DNA of 31,695 bases from JBBRVW01 sp038246545. Its GTDB lineage: Bacteria > Actinomycetota > Actinomycetes > JACCUZ01. The translations under genes were made by a program, and so were the position numbers. The notes below the pieces were generated by a model. It saw only the letters and a program-made list of their open reading frames with translations. It searched no databases and had not been told where the DNA came from. Positions 7,245 to 15,206 of the stretch are shown piece after piece; the stretch's first letter is position 1; the number at the start of each line of letters is the position of its first letter. Where the stretch lies: NCBI GenBank assembly GCA_038246545.1, contig JBBRVW010000045.1:1-31695 (forward strand). The letters are read 5' to 3'.

Positions 7245-8258
7245 GTGCTGCCGCCCCCGGCCGCCGCGTGGCGGCGCGTGCTCGACGCGGCCCTGGTCAC
7301 TGCCTGGGCGGCGCTGCTGGTCGCGCTCTCGCTGGCCGGTGGCCGCGACGTCGGCACCGCGCTCGAGGTCGGTCTGGTGCTGACGGCCGGCGCCTGCTAC
7401 GCCGCCGCTCGGCTTGTCCCCTCGCATCTGGTCCCGTGGGGGCTGGTGGTGATGGCCTCCGCCGGGGTCGCGGTGGTCCTGGTCGAGCCGGGCATCAGGT
7501 CCGGTAGGCCCACCGCGCTGCCGCTGGGCTACGCCAACGCCAACGGCGCATTCCTCGCCGTCTGCGCCGTGGCCGCGGGCGCCGCCGCCGTCCGACTGCC
7601 GGGCAGGTGGCGGCTGCTGGCGGGCCTGGAGCTCGTCGTCCTGCTCGCGGCCGTCGTCGCGACGCGGAGCGCGGCGGCGGCCGCGCTGGCCCTCGCAGCC
7701 GCGACCGGCATCTCGCTGGGGCGGCTCCGGGGTCCGTCCGGCCGTCGACTTGCGCTTGGCGCCGCGGCGGTGGTGCTGGTGGCGGCCTGGACGGTGCCTG
7801 TGCTGCTCGGCTCCGGCTACAGCGGCCCCGGTGCCACCGTCGCGACCGAAGCTCTGAGCAGCCGCCGGGTGGACCTCTGGCGGGACGCGCTGGACCTGGC
7901 CGGGCACCACCCGGCCGGTGGCGGTCTGGGCAGCTTCCCTCAGGCCAGCCCCACCGCGCGAGCGGACGCGGACACCCGGTTCGCCCACTCGCTGCCGCTC
8001 GAGCTGGCCGCCGAGGCCGGTGTTACCGCGGCCGGGCTCGCCGTCCTGCTCGGCCTGCTCCTGCTCGCCGCCGCCTCCCTGCGCGGCGCCCCCGCCTCGG
8101 CGTGGGCGGCCGCTGCGTTCGGCGCGCAGGCCGGAATCGACTACACCTACCGGTACCCCGCGGTCGTCCTGGCGGCCGCGGCGGTGGCCGGGCTCACGAT
8201 GCGGAAGTCCGTCGCGGACCGACCTGGCCGGGACGTCGACCCTTTCGTGGCACCCTGA
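7245..8258 (+). CDS. O-antigen ligase/polymerase-like membrane protein (Wzy_C type)
   Basis: The 337-aa protein is strongly hydrophobic, with about nine or ten predicted membrane segments. Between the later segments it carries the hallmark periplasmic-loop pattern of the O-antigen ligase/polymerase family: SSRRVDLWRDALDLAGHHP, then GGGLGSF, and AHSLPLELAAEAG. These match the conserved R..W..al......P..G.G.gsf and aHN/S...e..aE.G elements. The family joins lipid-linked repeat units into polymer or ligates glycans to acceptors. It is shorter than typical ligases (about 400 aa), so the N-terminal part may be reduced. GTG at 7245 is supported by the -10-like box 6 nt upstream. The next gene follows after 7 nt, so this is the first gene of a unit with two regulators and a PqqD-like protein. 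Confidence 0.75.
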   Translation: MLPPPAAAWRRVLDAALVTAWAALLVALSLAGGRDVGTALEVGLVLTAGACYAAARLVPSHLVPWGLVVMASAGVAVVLVEPGIRSGRPTALPLGYANANGAFLAVCAVAAGAAAVRLPGRWRLLAGLELVVLLAAVVATRSAAAAALALAAATGISLGRLRGPSGRRLALGAAAVVLVAAWTVPVLLGSGYSGPGATVATEALSSRRVDLWRDALDLAGHHPAGGGLGSFPQASPTARADADTRFAHSLPLELAAEAGVTAAGLAVLLGLLLLAAASLRGAPASAWAAAAFGAQAGIDYTYRYPAVVLAAAAVAGLTMRKSVADRPGRDVDPFVAP

Positions 8259-8265
8259 CGCTGAC

Positions 8266-8847
8266 ATGGAACGGGGTCGGAACGTCGTCGTGCTCGACCG
8301 CCAGCGCCTGCGCGGCGAGGCGCTGGCGGCTGCCCTGTGCGCGTATGGCGTCGACGCCTCGCACGACGCGTCGACCGACGCGTCTGCTGCCCTGCTGGTG
8401 GTTGTCGCGGACAGTCTCGACCTGCTGAATTCACTGCCCGAGATCCGCCGGCCTCGCGTCCTGCTGCTGGGCTCCTCTCCACCCTCCCGGCCCGCCGGCA
8501 CCGTCGACGTGCTGTCGACGGCGCCGGACTTCGCTCTGGTCCTCCGCGCGGTAACCGACGCGCTCGAGGGCAAGGCGCCAGGCGCGCCGGCTGCACGCTC
8601 CGCCAGCCCCGAGGAGCCCGGGGGCCTTCCGGGCGTCGAGCGCCTCTCGGCTCGGGAGCTCGCCGTGCTGCGCGAGCTGGCCCGCGGCAGCAGCAACGCC
8701 GAGATCGGCGCGGGGTTGGGGATCTCCGCGCACACCGTGCGCACCCACGTGCAGAACATCTTCGGCAAGCTGGAGGTCACCAACCGGCACGCCGCCGCGG
8801 CCCTGGCCCGTCGCGGCGGCGTGCTCGACGACGTGGCGTCCGGATGA
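8266..8847 (+). CDS. LuxR/NarL-type regulator with degenerate receiver
   Basis: The 193-aa protein ends in a LuxR-type helix-turn-helix (residues of about 126-185, LSARELAVLRELARG ... ISAHTVRTHVQNIFGKL). The N-terminal 100 residues have receiver-like strands (NVVVLDRQRLRGEAL, ALLVVVADS), but the acidic pair is reduced to Asp11. Asp49 is the only candidate phosphosite, and the conserved Lys near the end of the receiver is missing. It may therefore work without phosphorylation or sense something else. Start ATG at 8266 is 7 nt after the upstream stop. Its stop overlaps the start of the next regulator (ATGA). No histidine kinase is present in the window. A role in controlling the polysaccharide operons is inferred from position only. 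Confidence 0.85.
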   Translation: MERGRNVVVLDRQRLRGEALAAALCAYGVDASHDASTDASAALLVVVADSLDLLNSLPEIRRPRVLLLGSSPPSRPAGTVDVLSTAPDFALVLRAVTDALEGKAPGAPAARSASPEEPGGLPGVERLSARELAVLRELARGSSNAEIGAGLGISAHTVRTHVQNIFGKLEVTNRHAAAALARRGGVLDDVASG

Positions 8848-9506
8848 CTCGCGCGCTGGTGATCAGCGCGGACGACTGGCTGCGGACATCGCTGCAGGAG
8901 GCGCTGCGTGCCCATGACGGCATCGCCGACACGGTCGACGGCATGGCGCTGGCCTCGGCTGCCGCCGACCGGCTGGTCGACTACGACCTTCTGATCCTCG
9001 ACTCCACCGGCACCGACGTGCCAGTCGGCTCCTGGTGCGCCGACGCCGCGGACCGGTGTTCGGCGCCGCTCCTGGTCCTCGGCGACGACGGCGACGCCGA
9101 GCTGCTCAGCGAGTGCCTCGAGGCGGGAGCCACCGGCTTCCAGACCAAGGCCATCGGGTTCGGCGAGCTCACAGCCGCCATCGCAGCCGTGCAGAGGGGC
9201 GAGGCGGTCGTCCCCCGCCGGATGCTTGGGGCCTTGCTCGGGAGCCTCATCGAGAGACGGAGACGCGACGACGACGCGACCACGCGCTATGACAGCCTGA
9301 CCCGACGCGAGCGAGAGATCCTCCAGCTGATCGCACACGGTCAGGACCGTTCGGCGATCGCCGACCGGCTGGTCATCAGCCCGGAGACGGCGCGCACCCA
9401 CATCCAGAACGTGCTCACCAAGCTCGACGTCCACTCACGAATCGACGCCGCCCGGTTCGCCCACGACCACGGCTTCGCCGACGCGCCGCCCGGAGGCATC
9501 TCGTGA
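8844..9506 (+). CDS. LuxR/NarL-type response regulator
   Basis: The 220-aa protein has a canonical receiver: acidic pair Asp10-Asp11, phosphoacceptor Asp53 in LLILDSTG, and Lys102 in GFQTKAIG. A LuxR-type DNA-binding domain follows (LTRREREILQLIAHG ... ISPETARTHIQNVLTKLDV). Gly80 stands where many receivers have Thr or Ser. Such NarL-class regulators dimerise on phosphorylation and bind promoters. The gene starts inside the stop of the first regulator (ATGA) and its stop overlaps the PqqD-like start (GTGA), so the three are translationally coupled. Coupling of a regulator to an RRE-like protein is unusual. The partner kinase is not in the window. Confidence 0.9.
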   Translation: MTRALVISADDWLRTSLQEALRAHDGIADTVDGMALASAAADRLVDYDLLILDSTGTDVPVGSWCADAADRCSAPLLVLGDDGDAELLSECLEAGATGFQTKAIGFGELTAAIAAVQRGEAVVPRRMLGALLGSLIERRRRDDDATTRYDSLTRREREILQLIAHGQDRSAIADRLVISPETARTHIQNVLTKLDVHSRIDAARFAHDHGFADAPPGGIS

Positions 9507-9787
9507 CCAGCCTGTCGCTGACCAGCCGACCGCTGCGCCGAGCTGATGTACGGGTGCACGGCTCGGGCGATGTCAGTGCGGTGCTCACCGACAGTGACGG
9601 TTCAGCCGCCTTCGAGCTCAACGACACCGCCCTGGCGTTGTGGGAGCTCTGCGACGGACGGACAAGCGTCGCCGAGATGATCGGTGCGGTCACGATGATC
9701 TTCGCGGAGGAGCCGGCGAGCCTCGAGCACGACATCCTCGCCGCGCTGGACAAGCTCCTGCAGGACGGGCTGATCGTCGTCACATAA
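9503..9787 (+). CDS. PqqD-like (RRE-fold) small protein 1
   Basis: The 94-aa protein fits the PqqD family. N-terminal short beta strands are followed by LNDTALALWELCDGRTSV, a helical AEMIGAVTMIFAE, and the closing helix HDILAALDKLLQDGLIV. PqqD-fold proteins bind leader peptides in RiPP pathways (PQQ, lasso peptides and others). Similar stand-alone genes also occur in polysaccharide clusters, where their partner is unknown. GTG at 9503 overlaps the regulator stop (GTGA) and has GGAGG at 9492-9496. It is the last recognised gene of its unit and is followed by a 28-codon frame. It differs clearly from the other two PqqD-like proteins of the window, which suggests three separate partners or roles. 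Confidence 0.85.
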   Translation: MTSLSLTSRPLRRADVRVHGSGDVSAVLTDSDGSAAFELNDTALALWELCDGRTSVAEMIGAVTMIFAEEPASLEHDILAALDKLLQDGLIVVT

Positions 9788-9791
9788 AGTG

Positions 9792-9878
9792 ATGGATCAG
9801 GCCACTTCAGTGGTAGCGCATCCAGACCAGACGGTTGACCGAACGTCATCGTTCGGCCGGTTCTCGCGGAGATCCTGA
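9792..9878 (+). CDS. possible 28-aa peptide after PqqD-like 1
   Basis: An ATG 4 nt after the stop of the PqqD-like gene opens a 28-codon frame (MDQATSVVAHPDQ..., ending FGRFSRRS) closed by TGA. It lacks a clear ribosome binding site, and its 3' half contains the perfect inverted repeat at 9839-9856, so it may simply be leader DNA. It is recorded because RRE-fold proteins usually have a peptide partner encoded nearby and this is the only short frame in the right place. Evidence for translation is weak. Confidence 0.2.
   Translation: MDQATSVVAHPDQTVDRTSSFGRFSRRS
9839..9856. promoter_or_regulatory. perfect inverted repeat in the leader of the main operon
   Basis: CCGAACG-TCAT-CGTTCGG has 7-bp arms and lies 137 nt before the dehydratase start, overlapping a TTGACC hexamer (9835-9840). 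It looks like a dimeric regulator site. Smaller repeats nearby, CCACT-TC-AGTGG (9802-9813) and CCTGA-GT-TCAGG (9874-9885), add to the structured look of this 206-bp gap. It resembles an actinobacterial LexA box but has 6 rather than 4 nt between GAAC and GTTC. Confidence 0.4.
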
Positions 9879-9993
9879 GTTCAGGGTTGCTCCAGTCCGA
9901 TTAGTCCTGTCTCATGTCAGGGCACGGGCGGGCCCATCGCCGTCACGGGGGGCATCTGCGCACTGTGGGGCATATGCAGGGAGCACGGATTTC

Positions 9994-11925
9994 ATGACCA
10001 AGGCGACCGGTGCAACGGACTGGAGCGTGGGCGTCGCCCGACGCGCGGCCAGGCTCCGGGCCGAGGCGACGGCCGCCGTGCTGGACGCGGTGCTCATCGC
10101 CGCCGGGTACTGCTTCGTGATGCTCGTGCGCACACTCGGCGACGCGACCCCCACCCAGTGGGCGGACGTGCTGCACTTCCTGCCCTTCGCTGTGGCGCTC
10201 ACCCTCGCAGCTGCCTGGGTGTTCGGGCTCTACGCGCAGATCTGGCGGCACGCCAGCGTCGCCGAGGCTCGCCGGGTGCTCGGCGCCGGCCTCACCAGCG
10301 CCGCCCTCGTGACCGGCTTCTCCCTCGCCGTCGGGCGGCCGTTCCCGCTCAGCGTGAGCATCTTCGGCGCGATGGCGGTCACCGGCCTGCTCGGCGCGGT
10401 GCGCTTCCAGTCCCGGCTGTTCGCGTTCAACCGGCGCCAATCGGACTCGGCGGGTCTACGCATCGCGGTCCTGGGGGCCGGCGACGCCGCCGCCGAGCTG
10501 GTGCGCAGCATGCGCCGCGACCCGCACGCCGGCCTGCTGCCCGTCGTCATGCTGGACGACGACCCGCGTACACACGGCCGGTCCTGCGCCGGCGTTCCCG
10601 TGGTCGGTGGCTTCGACCGGCTCGCCGAGGTGACCGCCGAGCAGGACCTGCACCAGGCGATCCTCGCCGTGCCGAGCGCCGCGATTGCCGAAATCCGCCG
10701 CGCGGCAGACCTGGCCGACGACGCGCGGGTGCCGTTGCGGGTGCTGCCGCCGGTGCACGAGATCATCGGCGGCCGGGTGCAGACCTCCGCCGTCCGCGAC
10801 CTGCGGATCGAGGACCTGCTCGGACGCTCGCCGGTCGACACCGACCTCGCCTCCGTCCGCGCCCTGATCGGCGGCCGCCGGGTTCTCGTCACCGGCGCCG
10901 GCGGCTCGATCGGGGCCGAGATCGCCCGCCAGATCGCCGAGTGCGGGCCGGCCGAGCTGCTGCTGCTGGAGCACGACGAGACCCACCTGCACGAGCTGCT
11001 CGCCACCCTGCACACCACGGTCCGCAGCACCGCGCTGCTCGCCGACGTCCGGCACCGGGACCAGGTCATCCGGCTGTTCCTGCAGCACCGACCCGAGATC
11101 GTGTTCCACGCGGCGGCCCACAAGCACGTCCCACTGCTCGAGGAGCACCCCTGCGAGGCCGTCAAGACCAACGTGATGGGCACCCGCAACGTGGTCGACG
11201 CCGCAGTGGCGGCGGCCACCGAGCGGCTGGTCTTCGTCTCCACCGACAAGGCGGTGGCACCCTCGAGCGTCATGGGTGCCAGCAAGCGGCTCGGCGAGGT
11301 CATGACGCTGGCGGCCGGCGGCCCCGACCGCCACTACTGCGCCGTCCGGTTCGGCAACGTCCTCGGCAGCCGGGGCAGCGTGATCCCGACCTTCGTCCGG
11401 CAGATCGAGGCTGGTGGACCGCTGACGGTCACCGACGCTCGCATGACCCGCTTCTTCATGAGCATCCCCGAGGCCGTGCAGCTGGTGCTGCAGGCGGCGG
11501 CCCTGTCCGGGGGCAGCGAGATCTTCATGCTGGAGATGGGCGAGCCGGTGCGCATCATCGAGCTGGCCAGGCGGATGGTCCGTCTCTCCGGCTACCGGCC
11601 CGGCGCCGACATCGAGATCCGGGTCACCGGCATGCGACCGGGCGAGAAGCTAGAGGAAGAGCTGCGGACCCCCGCCGAGACCCCCACCCCCACCGACCAC
11701 CCGTCGATCGTGGCGCTGCGGCGCGACCGTGCGGTCGACGGCTTCGACCCCGAGCGCGTCGAGGCACTGGTGCGCACCGCTGTGCGCGGCAACGGACGGC
11801 AGGTGCGATCGGACCTGTTCGACCTGGTGGCGGAGTCCGAAGGTCGGCCCGCGGGCGTCCTCGACCTGCGGCCTCACGCCGGCACGGCCCCGAACGGAGA
11901 CCGATGGATCCGCTCGACTACCTGA
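9994..11925 (+). CDS. membrane-bound UDP-HexNAc 4,6-dehydratase (WbpM/PglF/CapD type)
   Basis: The 643-aa protein has four N-terminal membrane segments (residues of about 25-125), a first Rossmann domain (IAVLGAGDAAAELVRS), and a catalytic SDR domain with TGAGGSIGAEI, HAAAHKHVP and Ser416...Met427-x3-Lys431 (VMGASKR). Methionine in place of the usual catalytic tyrosine is a hallmark of the large WbpM/PglF/FlaA1 branch. That branch makes UDP-2-acetamido-4-keto-2,4,6-trideoxyhexoses from UDP-GlcNAc. Size and domain order agree with PglF. ATG at 9994 follows AGGGAG by 10 nt; the frame is open further upstream but without a good start. It heads the long operon, and its end overlaps the next gene by 22 nt. 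With the aminotransferase at 19798 and the acetyltransferase at 6587 it would give a bacillosamine-type sugar. Confidence 0.92.
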   Translation: MTKATGATDWSVGVARRAARLRAEATAAVLDAVLIAAGYCFVMLVRTLGDATPTQWADVLHFLPFAVALTLAAAWVFGLYAQIWRHASVAEARRVLGAGLTSAALVTGFSLAVGRPFPLSVSIFGAMAVTGLLGAVRFQSRLFAFNRRQSDSAGLRIAVLGAGDAAAELVRSMRRDPHAGLLPVVMLDDDPRTHGRSCAGVPVVGGFDRLAEVTAEQDLHQAILAVPSAAIAEIRRAADLADDARVPLRVLPPVHEIIGGRVQTSAVRDLRIEDLLGRSPVDTDLASVRALIGGRRVLVTGAGGSIGAEIARQIAECGPAELLLLEHDETHLHELLATLHTTVRSTALLADVRHRDQVIRLFLQHRPEIVFHAAAHKHVPLLEEHPCEAVKTNVMGTRNVVDAAVAAATERLVFVSTDKAVAPSSVMGASKRLGEVMTLAAGGPDRHYCAVRFGNVLGSRGSVIPTFVRQIEAGGPLTVTDARMTRFFMSIPEAVQLVLQAAALSGGSEIFMLEMGEPVRIIELARRMVRLSGYRPGADIEIRVTGMRPGEKLEEELRTPAETPTPTDHPSIVALRRDRAVDGFDPERVEALVRTAVRGNGRQVRSDLFDLVAESEGRPAGVLDLRPHAGTAPNGDRWIRSTT

Positions 11926-13589
11926 GGATCCTCCGCCGTCGCTGGCTGGTCGTCGTCGGGGCCGGCCTGGTGGCGCTGGTCGCCGCGGTCGTGACGCTGC
12001 CCCCCGCCCCTTCGAGCGCCGACTCGCAGGCTCCGGACTCGACCGTTTCTGCCTACCGGGCCACCGCCACGCTGCTGCAGACGTCGACGACCCCGACCAC
12101 GGTGCCGGTCAATGCGCTACAGGTCTTCGCGTCCTCCGGCGACGTGCCCAAGGCCGCGGCGAAGACCCTGGGCTACCAGGGCGACCCGAGCCTGCTGGGC
12201 CAGCGGGTCACGGTGAGCCCCGACGACGAGACGGGCACGATCGGCGTCACAGTCGTCGACGCGGACGCCGACCGGGCGACCGCGACGGCGGACGCCTTCG
12301 CCGACGCCCTGATCCAGTACCTGCGCGAGCGGGCCCAGAGCGACATCGACCGTAAGGTCAAGCTCCTCGAGGATGTCCTGGTCCGCAACCAGAAGCGCCG
12401 GAACGCCATCGTGGGCGCGGACGAGCTCGCCGCTCTGCAGCGGGCCGCCCTGGACCAGGCCGCCCAAGGGGTCCAGCAGGCCATCACCCAGCTCCAGGTC
12501 AGCAGCGCGACGGCCGGCTTCGACCTGGAGGTCCTGCAGCCCGCAACCGCCGTCCCTGACCTGAGCAAGGGCAGCGGCACGATCGTCGGCGGCTCGTCGA
12601 ACCGGTGGACCCGGTTCGCCATGCTGCTGGTCGTCGGCCTGGGCCTCGGAGCGGCATTGGCACTGGCGGTCGAGCGGTTCGACACCCGGCTCCGCGGCCG
12701 GATGGCCACCGAGGCGGCCCTGCGGCTGCCCGTCGTGACCAGCGTCCCCGCGATGGCCCACCGCCGCCGCGGGCGGCACGAGGTGACGTCGGCCGTCGAC
12801 CCGCTCAGTGCCGTCGCCGAGAGCTACCGCTCCCTGCGATCCGCGGTCCAGCTGCTGCCCAGCCGGCCGGTGGAGCGCGCCGCGCAGATTCCAGGCCTGC
12901 CGGATCCGGCCGAGGACTCGCGTCGGGCCGCCCCGGTGCGCGACCCCCGCATCCTGCTGTTCGTCTCGGCCAGTGCCGGCGAGGGCAAGACCACCAGCCT
13001 GGTCAACCTCGCGTTCACCCTGGCGGAGGTCGGGCGCAGCGTCATCGTGCTCGACTGCGACTTCCGCAACCCCGAGGCCCACCTGTTCCTCGGGGTCCCC
13101 TCGCCCCGTGGGCTCAGCGACCTGCTGGCCGCCGGCAGGCAGATCCCGCTGGCCTCGATCCTGCAGAACACCTCGATCCCCGGCGTGCAGCTCGCGCCGG
13201 CCGGGTCGTCGACCGAGCACCCGGGCGCCCTGATGGGTCTGGTCGGGCCGCTGGTGGCCGAAGCCGCTCAGCTGGCCGACATCGTGCTGATCGACGCTCC
13301 TCCCGCCCTGGTGGCCAGCGACGCGGTCGACCTGATGCCCAGCGCAGAGACCGCCGTCGTCGTCGTCCGGGAGGGCCGTACCGGCCGGGTCGACGCAGAG
13401 CGGCTCGCGACCTTGCTGAGCCAGATGCGGATTCCGTGCATCGGCGTCGTCCAGGTCGCCGCCCGCGAGGCCGGCGCGGCCTACTTTCGGGCTGAGTCGT
13501 CCAAGCGGCGGGCCGGGCGGCACGAAGCGATGAGGACCCAGCGCGAACGAGAGGCCGACACCAGCCCAGGCGCGCGGCGGGACGGCTGA
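11904..13589 (+). CDS. Wzz-type chain-length determinant fused to BY-kinase-like ATPase
   Basis: The 561-aa protein starts with a Wzz domain: MDPLDYLRILRRRW, then a membrane helix at about residues 14-33, an extracytoplasmic coiled portion, and a second helix near 235-255. A cytoplasmic P-loop domain follows, with Walker A SAGEGKTT (Lys362), Walker A' VLDCDFRNP and Walker B IVLIDAPPAL. Such proteins control polysaccharide chain length and assembly. Bacterial tyrosine kinases of this class autophosphorylate a C-terminal tyrosine cluster. Here the tail (ending SPGARRDG) is Arg-rich with a single tyrosine near AYFRAE, so classical autophosphorylation is doubtful. ATG at 11904 has CGGAGA upstream and lies within the end of the dehydratase gene, giving a 22-nt overlap. 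Confidence 0.9.
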   Translation: MDPLDYLRILRRRWLVVVGAGLVALVAAVVTLPPAPSSADSQAPDSTVSAYRATATLLQTSTTPTTVPVNALQVFASSGDVPKAAAKTLGYQGDPSLLGQRVTVSPDDETGTIGVTVVDADADRATATADAFADALIQYLRERAQSDIDRKVKLLEDVLVRNQKRRNAIVGADELAALQRAALDQAAQGVQQAITQLQVSSATAGFDLEVLQPATAVPDLSKGSGTIVGGSSNRWTRFAMLLVVGLGLGAALALAVERFDTRLRGRMATEAALRLPVVTSVPAMAHRRRGRHEVTSAVDPLSAVAESYRSLRSAVQLLPSRPVERAAQIPGLPDPAEDSRRAAPVRDPRILLFVSASAGEGKTTSLVNLAFTLAEVGRSVIVLDCDFRNPEAHLFLGVPSPRGLSDLLAAGRQIPLASILQNTSIPGVQLAPAGSSTEHPGALMGLVGPLVAEAAQLADIVLIDAPPALVASDAVDLMPSAETAVVVVREGRTGRVDAERLATLLSQMRIPCIGVVQVAAREAGAAYFRAESSKRRAGRHEAMRTQREREADTSPGARRDG

Positions 13590-13590
13590 G

Positions 13591-14895
13591 ATGGACCTGG
13601 AAACGCTGTACGAGCGCATCGACGCGACCAATTGCACGGTCGTCGTGGTGGGACAGGGATACGTCGGCCTCTCGGTCGCGGCCGGGGCCGCGATCGCCGG
13701 CATGCGGGTGCACGGGGTCGACCGCGACGCCGACCGGGTCCAGTCCCTCAGCGCGGGCCACAACGTCGTCCCGGGAGTGCCGGACAGCGCCTTCGACGAG
13801 GCGGTGCAGACCGGCAACCTGACCTTCACCACCGACCCGTCGGTGGTGGCCGACGCGCAGGTCGTGCTGATCTGCGTTCCGACGCCTGTGGCCGACCACC
13901 GGCCCGACCTCAGCTTCGTGGAGGGCGCCGGGCGTGCGGTTGCGCCGCACCTGCAGCCGGGCAGCCTGGTCATCCTGGAGTCGACCACCTTCCCGGGCAC
14001 CACCGAGACGGTGCTGCGGCCGCTGCTCGAAGAGCACGGGCGCCGGGCGGGAGTCGACCTCGCGCTGGCCTACTCCCCCGAGCGGATCGACCCCGGCAAC
14101 CCGAAGTACGGGCTGCGCAACACCCCGCGCATCGTCGGTGGCATCGATGACGCCTCGACCCGCCTCGCGGCCGATTTTTACCGGCTGGTCGTCGACGACG
14201 TCGAGGCGCTGTCGTCGTGCCGGGCGGCCGAGATGGCCAAGCTGCTCGAGAACACCTTCCGGATGGTCAACATCGCGCTCGTCAACGAGCTCGCCACCCT
14301 CTGCGCGATGCAGGACCTGGACGTGTGGGAGGTCATCCGCGCGGCCGCGACCAAGCCTTTCGGGTTCATGCCGTTCTACCCCGGCCCCGGCGTCGGCGGG
14401 CACTGCATCCCGCTCGACCCGACCTACCTGAGCTACCAGTCCCGCCGCGACACCGGTCGGCCGTTCCGCCTGGTCGAGACCGCGCAGGACATCAACGCCC
14501 AGATGCCTGCCTACGTCGCGACCCGCATCGTCGACGCGCTCAACGACCGCGGCATCACCATCCGCGGCGCCCGGATCCTCGGCCTCGGCGTCACCTACAA
14601 GCCGAACGTGGGTGACATCCGGGAGTCGGCCGCGATCGAGGTCCTGGCCCACCTGCGCCGACGCGGGGCGGAGGTGCTGTACGCCGACCCGTACGTCCCC
14701 GAGATCGACGAGCACGGTCTGAGCCTGTCATCGGTGGCGGTGGACGACGAGCTGCTCGCCGGCGTCGACTGCGTCGCGCTGCTGACCCCCCACGACGACT
14801 TCGACCACGACGCGGTCGTGCGCGCAGCCGGCCTGGTCTTCGACGCCCGCAACGCCCTTGGCGAGCGTCGGAAGGCCTCGGTGGTGACCCTGTGA
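13591..14895 (+). CDS. UDP-N-acetylhexosamine 6-dehydrogenase (WbpA/WecC-like)
   Basis: The 434-aa protein oxidises C6 of a UDP-sugar to the uronate with two NAD+. Visible features are the Rossmann motif VVVGQGYVGL, the PTPVADHRPDL loop, the central helix with CRAAEMAKLLENTFR, and catalytic Cys272 in GPGVGGHCIPLDP. The GGHCIPLDP form is typical of the UDP-GlcNAc/UDP-ManNAc dehydrogenase branch rather than the GGSCFPKD form of UDP-glucose dehydrogenase. A C-terminal Rossmann-like domain with GVTYKPNVGDIRES completes it. The start is 1 nt after the preceding stop, and the gene is followed by a PqqD-like gene through a GTGA overlap. It would provide an acidic residue for the polymer. Confidence 0.93.
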   Translation: MDLETLYERIDATNCTVVVVGQGYVGLSVAAGAAIAGMRVHGVDRDADRVQSLSAGHNVVPGVPDSAFDEAVQTGNLTFTTDPSVVADAQVVLICVPTPVADHRPDLSFVEGAGRAVAPHLQPGSLVILESTTFPGTTETVLRPLLEEHGRRAGVDLALAYSPERIDPGNPKYGLRNTPRIVGGIDDASTRLAADFYRLVVDDVEALSSCRAAEMAKLLENTFRMVNIALVNELATLCAMQDLDVWEVIRAAATKPFGFMPFYPGPGVGGHCIPLDPTYLSYQSRRDTGRPFRLVETAQDINAQMPAYVATRIVDALNDRGITIRGARILGLGVTYKPNVGDIRESAAIEVLAHLRRRGAEVLYADPYVPEIDEHGLSLSSVAVDDELLAGVDCVALLTPHDDFDHDAVVRAAGLVFDARNALGERRKASVVTL

Positions 14896-15206
14896 CGAGC
14901 GCACCCGGGCTGCCCCAGCTGCCGGTGTTCCGCCGGGCGCCGGGCGTGCTGCACCGCAGCGCCGGCGCCGACGTGCTGCTGCTCATCAGGCGACGCGGGC
15001 AGCAGAGCCCGGCGCTTCTGGAGCTGGCGGGGTCGGGCGCAGCGCTGTGGCACACCCTGGCCGAGCCCCGTTCCGCGCGTGACTGCGCGGGCCGGCTGGC
15101 CGAAGCGTACGGCGTGCCCCCAGCGACGGTGGAGCACGACATCACCCCGGTGCTCGGAGAACTGGCCGACCTCGGCGCCCTCGAACAGGTGGCGGACCCG
15201 GAGTGA
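14892..15206 (+). CDS. PqqD-like (RRE-fold) small protein 2
   Basis: The 104-aa protein has an N-terminal strand region (PVFRRAPGVLHRSAGADVLLL) and the PqqD helix set: GSGAALWHTL, DCAGRLAEAYGVPPATVEHDI and LGELADLGALEQ. The G/A-x-A-LW and closing D-x-L motifs match the family. It overlaps the dehydrogenase stop (GTGA), and its own stop overlaps the NTP_transf_5 gene (GTGA), placing it directly between a sugar enzyme and a nucleotidyltransferase. In RiPP clusters such proteins deliver leader peptides to enzymes. No precursor is recognisable here, so the bound partner is unknown. Identity with PqqD-like 1 and 3 is low by eye. Confidence 0.85.
   Translation: MTSAPGLPQLPVFRRAPGVLHRSAGADVLLLIRRRGQQSPALLELAGSGAALWHTLAEPRSARDCAGRLAEAYGVPPATVEHDITPVLGELADLGALEQVADPE

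Noticed and set aside
6786..9434. 882-aa minus-strand open frame
   Set aside because: It lies opposite the Wzy-like gene and both LuxR genes, which have clear motifs. Its Arg/Gly/Ala-rich sequence is a codon shadow.
9839..9856. LexA (SOS) box
   Set aside because: It resembles CGAAC...GTTCG, but the spacer between GAAC and GTTC is 6 nt instead of 4, and the downstream genes are not DNA-damage genes.
10158..11903. N-terminal extension of the Wzz/BY-kinase frame to 1143 aa
   Set aside because: The extra part is Arg/Pro-rich shadow of the dehydratase gene. ATG at 11904 has CGGAGA upstream and gives a standard Wzz N-terminus.
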